In this document: one piece after another, positions 54,677 to 64,000 of the stretch
Position numbering within the stretch: the first letter of the stretch is position 1
Layout: the number at the start of each line of letters is the position of its first letter
Source of the DNA: Gracilaria gracilis
Taxonomy: Eukaryota > Rhodophyta > Florideophyceae > Gracilariales > Gracilariaceae
Length of the DNA stretch: 64,000 nt
Direction of reading: 5' to 3'
Assembly (NCBI GenBank): GCA_030374805.1
Contig: JARGSG010000049.1
Coordinates: 96,894 to 160,893, forward strand
Made by a program: the position numbers and the translations under genes
Notes under the pieces: model-generated
Databases searched by the model: none
The model's input: the letters and a program-made list of their open reading frames with translations, nothing else
Told to the model about the DNA's origin: nothing

Positions 54677-57600
54677 TCACACACATAACGCTACACGCCC
54701 TACATGTTTTATCCAGTCCTCCTCATAGTCCATTATCATCGGTCCCTCCTCGAAGTCCCCATCCGTGTTATCAGCCTTGTGGCCTTGTACCTCGTCATCT
54801 TCCTCTTCGTAATCCTCCTCTCCAACTTCCTGTTCCTCCATTTCAAAGTTGCTCACAGAACTTTCCTCCTCGTCCAGCTGGACGTTCGGGTCTTCCCCGA
54901 GTCCAAATTCCTCATCTAAGAATTTGGGCCGAAAAGCAGGCTGCCTGTGCACCGCATCAGGGAGCTTGTATCCCTCGGGCACAAAGTACATATGATACCG
55001 TAGACAATTCTCTTTCACCAGCGCATCCATGTACCCAGCCCCAGCATGAAACACATCTCCCCTTCCAATCAACATGGAGTACGGTGGAACCCTGAACTTC
55101 TTCACAACCATCGTACGAGACAGCCTCTTCAAACTCTTGTCATCCGTCACATACATATTATGTGACCTCTCACATACCCATATCATAAAAGAGCTCCTCC
55201 CGGAGGCCATCATGAAGAATCCTGGAATCTCCCCATTGTTCTTCTCCACATTCGTCAACCCTTGGAAATCGGTGTGCAACACCTGCCTCGGGCATCCCCC
55301 CCGTACACAACACACGTCCTCCTGTTTCCGGCACATACATCCTCTTCTTTGCCCTACTGTTGTTACTCAGACGAAGAGCGGCTGCTATCTGCCCAAACCT
55401 AGCATCCAACAACGCCCTCTTTCTCACCATCATCACATTCTTCTCATCCGATTTCATGTAATCCACAATCCCCTTCTTCGTGGTAATGTATCGCCCAATG
55501 CCCTGGATCCTATCCCCCGCGTCCTTCCCATCTCCCGCATTGATGAAAGGGTTCCATCTCTTGCGGTTCTCTTCGAACTTGAGGTCCGGCTGTTCCAAGA
55601 AATCCCTGTGAAAGAACTCCAACATACTCTCTGTCACATCTTCATCCAACACCACCCCCCTCTTCTTCGCCTCATCTGACATGCCTTCGTCACTTCCAAA
55701 TTCCTCAAGCACACAGAATCCTCTCTCCATCAACTCCATTCTCTTCGGGGCAAAATACTCTCGCGCGAGGTCATCCCTCTCCATCGCCGCCATCCAAAAA
55801 GCCTCTTCCACACCTTTCGGCTTTCCCTTCAACGGGAGCTTCACCCCAAGAACTGGTTCCTTCGTAGTCTCCAGTTTCTTGTGCACATTCCGGGCTGCAT
55901 GCCAGTACCCCGCGTGATGAACAGCCCTCAAATCCTCCACCGTTAAACACCCCGCCCTATGCTGCTTTTGTAGGTGAAGCATATCCATCCACGGGTGCTG
56001 GTGTTTCACAGCATTTTTCCCTTCCGGCCACTCACTCGGCAGTGCACTCACCATATTCGTCCACGACATATCTGATCCCCCGGTGTACTTCCCAGTTGTC
56101 TACATCCCCTTCGGGAGAACACCCGGATTGTTATCCTCAAAGCTACGCATTCCGCCTTCACCTTTTCCCCCTCCAGTTCATCCCCAACAAATCCACTATC
56201 CTTCTCACTACTATCACTCTCCTCATCGCCCTCACTGGACGACATCACATTGATTTTCTGCTTCTTAAAGAACTTCTTCAATGCAGTCCTCGTCATTTTC
56301 CTAAACAGGTTAACAACCTCCAAAGTTATGTCTACAGAAGATATGTTCACCGTACCCTTCCTTCTTCGCTTTGGGGCAGGTTGCACATCATCTTCATCCT
56401 CGTCGTCAGTAAGCACCACAGAAGTTCTCTTCCAACCTCTTCTTCTCTCAAGCAACCCGGAACCACCTTACGTCTTGTGCTACGTCTTAACACCGGTGGT
56501 TCCGGTTCAGGGCTTTCCAACACCATGGGATCGTTCTCCACCTCAGCAGATGGAGCACTGACCGTCCCCTCCAGTTCCACAACCTCTTCAATAACCTCCT
56601 CTACAACCTCCTCCTCCTCTGAACTTCGCAGCGGTACTTTAAAGTGTTGTTCCAGCTTGTTACCTGCAGTCTTCAACCTCCTAGACACCATCCCGTCCCA
56701 CAAACGCTTTGCTCCCGCGAGCTCCATTTTGGCTGTTTGCTTCCCGAGATATTCCAAGAAAGATACCCCCTTTCCTCCAACCTTGAGAACCGTCTGCATC
56801 ACTTCCTCAACTGTCATCTTCTTCCTCTTGGCAGTCATGTCGCAAAGCTTAAACATACCAATTGCACACTGAAAGAAGTGCTTCCTCATATCCTCAAAAC
56901 GGCCCGTCCTCCCTGCAGAGAACATTATCAGTCGCACATGTCATTGCCAACAACGGACGACGAAACGGAATTCCCCATCTGCGAGTCCCATAAGGAGGTC
57001 ACTGGGCACATGTGTGAGCGTCAGCGGCGGCCCTTCCTCACACACCTTCTCAAAGAATTGGAGAAGCCCCTCGCTTTGCACAAACTTCAGAGCCAGTGCC
57101 GCATAGTGATTCAAGTGACGCATACTATAGTCCCCGATAGCCCCACTTCTTTTCAACGCGCCCGCTATCTGTTTGGGCGTCACCTTCCCCACATCCACTC
57201 CTCCTTCGTCAATGATGTTTTCAACGAAGGACACCGTGCTGTGAAGCTTGTCTGCGAAAGACAGCTTCAGAACATTGGAGCTCATCTCGTTCAGGAGATT
57301 GCCAAGTCCTAGCACTTCATTCATTACCATCGGATTACCATCCTTCCTCGTCCATAACACAACATCCAGAGACTTCACAATATCCTCCCATTTCCCTCCT
57401 TCCTCACGCAGGTCCTGTAACACAAGAAATCGGTGATATCCGTCTATAACTGTTACAGGCAGCACAAGTCTCCCGTCAACGATGTCACTCGCATCCAAAT
57501 TGCCTACAAGTGTAACGGCATTCGAACCGGCGGAGGGAAGCCAACCAAAGTTGCGGCACTTCATCTTCGTGGCCTCCTTGTGCGCCTGGTTCACAATGCG

Positions 57601-58482
57601 AACCGTCTTCTTCAGGGTTTCGATCATCTTGATATCCGTTGTCAACCGCTGCTGAACATAGTCGGCGAGGGATATCTTCGGTAGTGGCAGCATGGTTTCC
57701 ACCTCATCCGACGGAACGTTATCTCCTCCATCGAACAAATCCCCCTCAGTTCCACCCAGGGAAGCCTTAGTAGTCCCAATAACCTCCACAATATCGTCAT
57801 CGGAGTCATCCACGATGTTAACCCTCTCAATTGCTCCCACCGGTTTCTTCATCCCTTTAGAACCTTCTCGTCCTCCTCCTCTCGTTGGTGGAGACTGGAG
57901 TTTGGCGGTTTTAGAGGACTGCCCAGCCGATTCCTTGACCTCCTCAACATCTTCACTCTCAGGCTGAGAGGTGGACGACTTCCCAGCCCCAGGGTGCGGA
58001 GTGGGGTGCGAAGTGGGACTCTGCGGAATCTCAATTGAGGCCATCATCGCCGTATCCCGGGCATACAACCCACCCGATAACAATTCGGCGAGCTTACTCG
58101 GGGGTTCCTCCGAACCTTGGAAACGGAAAGGGTACTTCGCGTCTAGATGACTTGAAATATTCGTCCTCCAGATAACCACCAAATCCTCACCCTCTAAGGC
58201 AGTGGCGCTTAGAAGATGGCCATGCATCTAACGGCAGAGCCCCTTCCCGGTACCACCAGCAGGCCCCACGCCACGTACTTCCACAGTACCAACTTCAACC
58301 CTGTTCTTGTCCTTTCCAAGGCTGATGAGCAAAGATACAGAGTCGCCACCTTTTACCTTATGTGGCGCGGGATTACTCGTCTTGTTCTTCATCGCGCGCG
58401 GTGTGCCCCGCTCGGAACGCGATTTCGCCCTACGAGGCGTGGAGACCTTCGCCTTTCCTCTTCCTCGCGTAAACGGCGCCAT
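54677..58482 (-). pseudogene. P1 polyprotein: ParB-like domain to 2OG-Fe(II) oxygenase
   Basis: ATG 58482 ('MAPFTRGRGKAKVSTPRR') follows a CATAAAAG box. TAG at 58228 is Ser in the other copy. The frame continues to 56941 with an acidic block ('NIVDDSDDDIVEV') and a ParB-like core: 'LPVTVIDGYHRFLVLQDL', then 'KQIAGALKRSGAIGDYSM' as a helix-turn-helix candidate. TGA at 56938 interrupts. The same frame goes on ('MFSAGRTGRFEDMRKHFFQC') to a Glu-rich segment. A frameshift near 56450 leads to a basic/acidic linker ('APKRRRKGTVN') and, after another shift and a TAG near 56100, to 55170-56069 ('FAPKRMELMERGFCVLEEF'). A last shift near 55300 enters the oxygenase: 'VLHTDFQGLT' (H-x-D), 'GDVFHAGAGYMD' (distal His), 'LRYHMYFVPEGY' (Arg). 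It ends in an acidic tail. About 1,268 codons in all. Confidence 0.7.
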
Positions 58483-58528
58483 TTCTGACCCCTCGCTGTT
58501 CCTCTTCGATCGCGCTGACTCCCGCCCT

Positions 58529-58536
58529 CTTTTATG
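58529..58536 (-). promoter_or_regulatory. CATAAAAG TATA-like box of P1
   Basis: Lies 47 bp upstream of the P1 ATG, as in the remnant copy at 37177. The block 'gagcattctcgacggtcgta' about 60 bp further upstream is also conserved between copies. Confidence 0.5.
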
Positions 58537-58857
58537 GTTCAGAGGCGCACATGTTGGATACAAAGGGTTCAAACAATTCGAAACGCGGATTACGACCGTC
58601 GAGAATGCTCACGAGAACGTATAATGGACGTTCCCTTCTCAATCACGTTCGTTGCCCTCACTTCCTGACCGAACACTGCGCCCGCTCAATATAGGATTGA
58701 ACTCAAGGGGTTCCGTATTTCACGTTTTAGAATTCACTATCGCTTTATTTCGAAAGTTAAATGATCGTTATAACTACCACGTACGCATAGCTATAGAATA
58801 AAGGCACCCAGTTTTGAAAGAAAAAAAAATGAGTTGCGTCCGTTAAGTTTTGTGCAT

Positions 58858-58931
58858 GGACAGCGGTCCGGGGTGGAGTGGCGCTTCATCAGTGCCCTGA
58901 TGAAGCGCCACTCCACCGCTGACCGCTGTCC
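58858..58931. repeat. hairpin repeat, unit 1
   Basis: A 74-bp near-perfect palindrome: GGACAGCGGTCCGGGGTGG... meets its complement at 'catcagtgccctgatga' and closes CCGCTGTCC. It is followed by the companion motif 'ccgtggctgatgaagctgga' and 'ccactgtcc'. Confidence 0.9.
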
Positions 58932-59001
58932 ACGCGCCGTGGCTGATGAAGCTGGACGACACCTTGGACCACTGTCCACGCGAAAAAATTTTTAATTTTT
59001 C

Positions 59002-59075
59002 GGACAGCGGTCCGGGGTGGAGTGGCGCTTCATCACTGCACTGATGAAGCGCCATTCCACCCCGGACCGCTGTCC
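59002..59075. repeat. hairpin repeat, unit 2
   Basis: A 74-bp palindrome with the same arms as unit 1 and centre 'catcactgcactgatga', closing CCCCGGACCGCTGTCC. The companion motif follows (59076-59122). Confidence 0.92.
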
Positions 59076-59610
59076 ACGCGCCGTGGCCGATGAAGCTGGA
59101 CGACACCTAGGACCGCTGTCGACGACGGTTTTCACTTATGATTGTTTTATGAATAAAAGCCCTGCATCTTCTTATAATGACGGGAGGAAGTAAGGGAATC
59201 AAATCATATGACTGTCCTTTGGTGAATTTGTTGGAAAGCAATAAAAATTCCCCTTCATAAGCACGGAGAAAAGTTTAGATTAGAAGTAGTTCGCAGCTTG
59301 TTGGTCATGTATAAAACAAAACAAATAATACATCACATCGATCTGGCAGAAAATGCGCTATATCAGAAACTTTACATCCTATCATATCGAAGAAGGTAGT
59401 TCTACCGACTACCTTCTTTAATATTATATGATGTATATTTTCCTGTAGCGCCCAAGGTCGTGACCGATAATGAATACACCCTTTGCGACAACCACGAGCA
59501 TTGTATGGTTGTCGGAGAAGAAGAACCCACCACTGGCCACGACATTCTTCTAGTGACTATATTGGGCACTATTCTTCTTCAGTGATTGAAATATCAGTAA
59601 TGGCTAAACA

Positions 59611-59642
59611 CGATTATATGAGTTGAGCAACTCATATAATCG
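59611..59642. repeat. palindrome in the central region, copy 1
   Basis: CGATTATATGAGTTG and its complement CAACTCATATAATCG around a 2-bp centre. It is followed by 'accatcaccggtagctcaa', which also follows the second copy. Confidence 0.9.
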
Positions 59643-59763
59643 TAGTCCACCATCACCGGTAGCTCAACCACTTCCGATAGTTCGACCTGACGCAGTCTAA
59701 TCTATTCGGTCTAATAAATAACCACAGTCCAACAGTGATTGAGCTGGCTGTCAAAGCCAAAGC

Positions 59764-59795
59764 CGATTACATGAGTTGAACAACTCAAATAATCG
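59764..59795. repeat. palindrome in the central region, copy 2
   Basis: CGATTACATGAGTTG with complement CAACTCAAATAATCG (two mismatches). Part of a duplicated unit of about 150 bp with 59611-59642. Confidence 0.8.
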
Positions 59796-60255
59796 TACTC
59801 GACCATCACGGCCAGCTCAAGCACTTCCGAATGTTCTCAGTAAAGCAAGGATGCAGAAGTGGCATACACTGTGTCCGGGGACTCTGGCTTGAATACGAAA
59901 TAGCATGGAAAATAGAAGAGTACGCCAGTTAGTACGATTCACAGAAAACGAACAAAATTGTCGAACGTACCTTGTGTACCACTACGTCCGCGCAACAGAA
60001 CAAGGACGGAAAGAGCACCTCCCTTATACAGTTTCCCGCGATATTTTCTTCTTCTGTCACAACCGAGAGGATCACTTGGTTGTGACAGGAGAAGAAGAGA
60101 CCCCCGGAAAACGTAACGGGGAGGTACAGAGCGTTGTGCTTACCGAGGCAATTCGCAGGAGAGCGAAGGTGCTTAAGTACACGCGGCGTCCCATTACAAA
60201 CAAGCGCCAGTCGCGAGGGGGCCGCTGTCGAGGTGGAAATTATTTTTTTTCGCGT

Positions 60256-60301
60256 GGACAGCGGTCTGGGGTGTCGTCCAGCTTCATAGGCCACGGCGCG
60301 T
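60256..60301. repeat. companion motif of the hairpin units, inverted orientation
   Basis: Reverse complement of the 'gatgaagctggacgacacc' plus 'ccgctgtc' segment found after the left hairpins (59076-59122). It shows that the right array faces the left one. Confidence 0.75.
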
Positions 60302-60375
60302 GGACAGCGGTCCGGGGTGAAGTGGCGCTTCATCATGGCACTGGTGGAGCGCCACTCCACCCCGGACCGCTGTCC
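60302..60375. repeat. hairpin repeat, unit 3
   Basis: A 74-bp palindrome opening GGACAGCGGTCCGGGGTGAA and closing CCCCGGACCGCTGTCC, with a slightly decayed centre. A further degenerate unit covers about 60416-60490. Confidence 0.88.
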
Positions 60376-60499
60376 AAGAAATTAAATTTTGTTTTACTTT
60401 TTCTCCCACGGCGCATGGAAAGCAGACCACCTCGAGTGGCACTTCATCAGAGCTGTGATAGAGCACCACTGCACCACGGACCGCTGTCCGGAGAGCCGT

Positions 60500-60924
60500 A
60501 AGTTATAACTTCGCCTTTCCTTCCATATCTAGAAATTACCGCACCCCCTCCCATCCCTGCCTTCTCTAATAACTGTTTATCACCGCATAAGTCCCCCTAA
60601 CATCGCCCAATTTCCTTCTACTTCTCTACTTTGGAGTTCTGGTACCGTTTCGGCGTCTGAACTCCTCCTTCACATCGCTAGTTCCGCAGCCGTCTGCCGT
60701 CCGCTCCCCTCTACCATCCGCACTCATCTCTCGTTAGCTGCCGTCTCTCGTCAGCTTCCGTCCGTTCGCCCTCGCCGTCCGCTGCCGACGTCAATCATCT
60801 GTTTTTTCACTATCGCTCCCGTTCTCCTTCTTTATTCAGAATACAGCCCCCCGTTATTGTTTAAAATGGCTGCCGCAACCACATCCAGGTCTAAGTACCG
60901 TCACTGGCACCTCCGACATCCGAC
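60500..60924. other. 5' leader of P2
   Basis: Pyrimidine-rich, no gene. It resembles 35270-35580 on the opposite strand in composition and in 'ggcacc..cgacatccgac/atatcggagct' near the start codon, consistent with a shared promoter and leader. Confidence 0.4.
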
Positions 60925-63900
60925 ATGAAGGTTGGAAAAATGTTCGGTTCTGGGGTTGAGCTTCTCACCGCGTGTCTCGCCATCAGTGATCACTATGCGT
61001 CGACGATGCGAGAGGAAGACGAACCTAGGAAAGTGGGACACAGCGAATTCGTTCAATATATCATCAAGAATCACACAGTCCTAGACGTTGCCAAGAAGTA
61101 CTTCTCTATCCTTCTCGGACCCACTCACCCGTCATACAGCGACGATGAGCTTAAGGCTGTGTGGGGGAAGGTTTCGTACCGTCAGCTGTATCTGTCGACG
61201 AAGTTGCTTGACATCATGGACGGAGACAGAGAAAGGCGTGTGAGGGATTTTTGGAATGCTTATACCAGAGTGGACTTTCAAGGAATACCGAAGAATGTGA
61301 CGTTAACCGAATTCTTCAAGTCCATGAGTATAGCTCCCAGGCGTGTGGGTCGGATAGTTCCCCCTTTCGGTACGAGCATCGCTACACATTTCCAGAGAGT
61401 TCTCTTTCTTTCCTTTATTCAAAAATTATCTATGGAAAAGCGCCTTCGGGGCCATAAGAGGCGTAAGGGGGGAAGGAATATTCCACCTCTTTGGGAATGT
61501 GCAAATATCGCAGAATCTCCAAGCTCAGCGTGCGGGTTTCTGTGTGCAGCTGGTAACAAAGGCCTGGGATTGTTTCTCCCAATTTCTGGGATTCCCTATC
61601 GCGGAGGTCATGGTTCTCCCTTTTGTACTGCTCGTGTACGACGACATGCAGTTTAAACCCATTGACACGCGTTCCGAGGGGTTCCTGCACAAGGACAACG
61701 ACCATTGCTTGCCACCGAGCAACACGCAAACTCTTCTGGAAGACGAGGTCCAACTGTGGGCATGGAATCTTCCGGAGGACATTGATGTGGCCCTCCGAAC
61801 GCTTGCGAAGAAGTTCATTTCTGACTTGAACAAGGTTGTTGTAAACGAGCAGTTGTACACAATATCAGAACCTGGACGATGGGACGTTCTAAAGACGTTT
61901 CACAGGGACCCGTCAAGAGCGTTTGCTCAGAGATTTGATTGCTTCTCTAACTCGATTTTGACCTCCATCTTGGAGACAATAAGCCCTTTGAAAATCAAAG
62001 AAACACTCAGGGTCCCTGATATACCTCTCACGCCGATATCGAAACCGGAGTCTGCCATCTAAATTCATGACGATGAGCAGTTGGAAAGGAGGAATCCTTC
62101 GGAGGGGAAGCAAGGAGGGGATGGAGATGGCGGAAGTGGAATGGATGCAGTTGGTGAGAGTGGGAATTAAGATGTTGGTGAACAGTCGTACAACGCTGAC
62201 ATACAACCTCCTCCAGCCATTTCCTCGTTGGAAGATAAAATGGCATTCCAACGTTGTGAAGTAGAGATGAAGAAATACTTTCGAATGTATAATGGCGGGT
62301 TCGAGGATATGATGGAAACGGACGAGACTCTGCGAAACAACGGAGTCTCTCCATTGGGAAAAGTTCAACTGGTTCTTATGGACCCACCATACAACATAAG
62401 GGCCTATAAGATCCGGGAGAACAGTTGGTGCGATATGCTGAGCGCTGAGCATATGAAGAAGGCGGCAAAGCTTATATCAAGGCTGCTACGTCCGGGGGGT
62501 CATTTCGTTATCTTCTGTGCATTGGAACAGGTAAACCAGTGGAAGAGGTTGATTTCCCTTATTGGAGCAAAGAACGAACAAGGGTTTCCGAGGCATCGTT
62601 TCTTGTGGACCAGGTCCCGATTCATTTTATACGGTCGCAAGGCAACCCCATGCGCCACCCGGGACGCAGGTCCTGCTCCTTGTTCCCTGCCATGGAGTAT
62701 GCAATACATGGTGTTCGAAGTGGCCTCGCTTATGCACTGCAGCATGCGATGGGGAACTATGAGAACTTCAACTACGTGCAGTCGAGGTATCCAGGGTACC
62801 ACAGTGTTATTGACCAGGTACCGCCCATGTCCAATGGAGAGACTCATCAATGGAAAAGAAAGAAGAAGGGTGGGGGCTACATGTTGCAAAAGGTGAGGTC
62901 GGAACAAAAACCTCCCGCGTTGTTGAAGGAGCGGATCAGCAGATTTTCGCAGCCAGGTGATACAGTGGTGGACTTGTTCGCGGGAACTTTTTTGACTGCC
63001 ATGGCATGCATGGAGTTACAACGTCATCGGAAGTTTATTCGTTGTGAGCTGGACCCTGACTGTTTTGCACATGCTAGGCACGCGGCAATTGTTCAGTTTG
63101 CGATGTGCATGCGCGATAATGAGACGGACATTTAAATTATGCAGGAGGTCCGAAACTCTGTGAATAGCGTGATGGACTTGTTTCCCCAGTGGAGCGCTCT
63201 TTCTTCACGATCATGGGAGGCTCCATCCGGCTTCCCACAGTATCAAAAGTTCCCACCGTAAATTGTGGACTTTCTGGCATCGATGTGGCAGGAGGAGGCC
63301 ATGGCCATGATCGGCAGGCGCAAAGCGCTGCATGAGTGGCCGAAAACGTTGCAAGGTAAAATGGGTCTCCTGGATTGGAACGCGATGTTGGCACTGGAGG
63401 CCACTATGTGTGGTTGTCGCATTGGGAAGTCGTCGATTCGTCACCATGACGCAGGAGTGGGAGTGTCTACCACGCGCCGTTTCATGAAGAACGAAGAGAT
63501 ATGTTTCTTTTACGAAACTCTAGTGTACCATGACTTAACGAAGAGAAAGGAGGTACACAAGAAGTATGGGGAAGGGTTGCTGGGAGCCACCGCCGCACGT
63601 TTTCGAACTTATGCGATGGAGGTTAGCCTGCGAGGCGAAGTATTCCGGAAACTCCCGGAAAGGAGACGAGAAATACCTACAATCCCTGTATGGATTGTCC
63701 CCGCTCCATTTTCGTTGGGTGGAACAATTAACGACCCAAAACATATGGAAGGGGATAAAGATAGGGATGCAATGGAGGATGGCTTGAAGCAGCGACAGAC
63801 TGCCAATGTGGCGGTGAGTCGAACCCCAGGAACTGGGCGAACTCCACTTCAATTAAGAGAATACCGAATGCTTGCCGTCCGGGCACTTCGGGTTGTAGAA

Positions 63901-63978
63901 GTGGGAGAAGAGTTTTTTGCAGATTATGGAATGGAGTACACATGGGGTACATCTTCGAATCCTATAGTAGTCGACTAG
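60925..63978 (+). pseudogene. P2 polyprotein: ORFa - beta-class DNA methyltransferase - SET
   Basis: ATG 60925 ('MKVGKMFGSGVELLTACLAI') opens ORFa, about 378 residues with no known domain. A one-base slip in the G run near 61455-61465 moves the frame, which ends 'PISKPESAI' with TAA at 62060. The same frame goes on through an acidic linker, with a second TAA at about 62170, to 'FQRCEVEMKKYFRMYNGGFE'. The methyltransferase has motif IV 'VLMDPPYNIRA' (62381-62395), a frameshift near 62600, then 'VVDLFAGTFLTAMACM' (motif I, 62971-62988) and 'FIRCELDPDCF'. Motif order IV before I is that of beta-class N6-adenine or N4-cytosine methyltransferases. TAA at 63133 and another near 63260 precede the SET part: 'GVSTTRRFMKNEEICFFYE' and 'VEVGEEFFADYGMEY', with no clear NHxx motif. 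It stops at 63976-63978. Confidence 0.75.
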
Positions 63979-64000
63979 TGCTCAATTGATTTATGACTTA

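Larger units (their letters stand above)
59123..60255. other. AT-rich centre between hairpin arrays
   Basis: No supported gene. It contains two related 32-bp palindromes (59611-59642 and 59764-59795) plus a shorter one near 59394-59425 ('gaaggtag' with 'ctaccttc'). A plus-strand frame at 59905-60501 and a minus-strand frame at 59929-60360 run into the hairpins and have no domain; I do not call them. The position between two divergent genes suggests a shared promoter or a replication/partition site (inference). Confidence 0.5.

Noticed and set aside
59905-60501. A protein encoded in the central region of the large element
   Set aside because: The frame crosses the hairpin repeats, has a counterpart of similar length on the other strand, and has no counterpart in the remnant copy.

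Overview
The window is eukaryotic nuclear DNA from a repeat-rich, intron-poor genome. A florideophyte red alga, for example a Chondrus-like species, is my best guess. This is inference from the mix of element families (Ty1/copia, Ty3/gypsy, DIRS-type tyrosine-recombinase elements, PIF/Harbinger, pogo), TATA boxes of the TATATAAA type, single-exon host genes and an ApbA/6PGDH-like protein of the plant and algal type. There is no bacterial gene organisation and no CRISPR, and I find no rRNA gene or foldable tRNA.

Left third (1-26,490). A Ty1/copia 3' end and LTR are followed by a complete PIF/Harbinger transposon (1264-5440, TTA target duplication) with an intact transposase. Then come a putative secreted-protein gene (5838-7271), shards of host genes (ABCC transporter, cyclophilin, riboflavin kinase), a divergent pair of paralogous membrane-protein genes (10905-13557; one copy has a single nonsense codon) and two secreted Ala/Pro-tailed proteins (14711-15331 and 18453-19250) on the arms of a large inverted duplication. 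Many dispersed repeats, a MITE and a SINE-like tRNA relic fill the gaps.

Middle (26,490-54,510). A two-gene module (coiled-coil gene A, minus strand; ApbA/6PGDH-like gene B, plus strand) occurs twice, at 26.5-31.2 kb and 52.0-54.5 kb. The first copy is split by a decayed pogo element. Between the copies lie a degraded, inverted copy of the large element described below (32249-37965), a truncated Ty3/gypsy fragment, a DDE transposase gene split by a DIRS-type retroelement (about 41.8-47.1 kb) and a pogo-like element with TA duplications (48924-50969).

Right end (54,677-63,978) holds the most unusual object: an element with two long, divergent, multidomain reading frames. P1 (minus strand, about 1,270 codons) carries a ParB-like domain, acidic and basic linkers and a C-terminal 2-oxoglutarate/Fe(II) oxygenase fold. 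P2 (plus strand, about 1,020 codons) carries an unrecognised N-terminal region, a beta-class DNA N6/N4 methyltransferase and a SET domain. Between them, arrays of near-perfect 74-bp hairpins flank an AT-rich centre. The copy at 32-38 kb has the same layout in reverse orientation, with base changes matched between hairpin arms. Both copies carry frameshifts and stops, so neither looks functional, but comparing them allows the ancestral frames to be read. I know of no described element that combines ParB, 2OG oxygenase, DNA methyltransferase and SET modules; I could not search for one.

No similarity search or folding program was available. Family calls rest on motifs read by eye.
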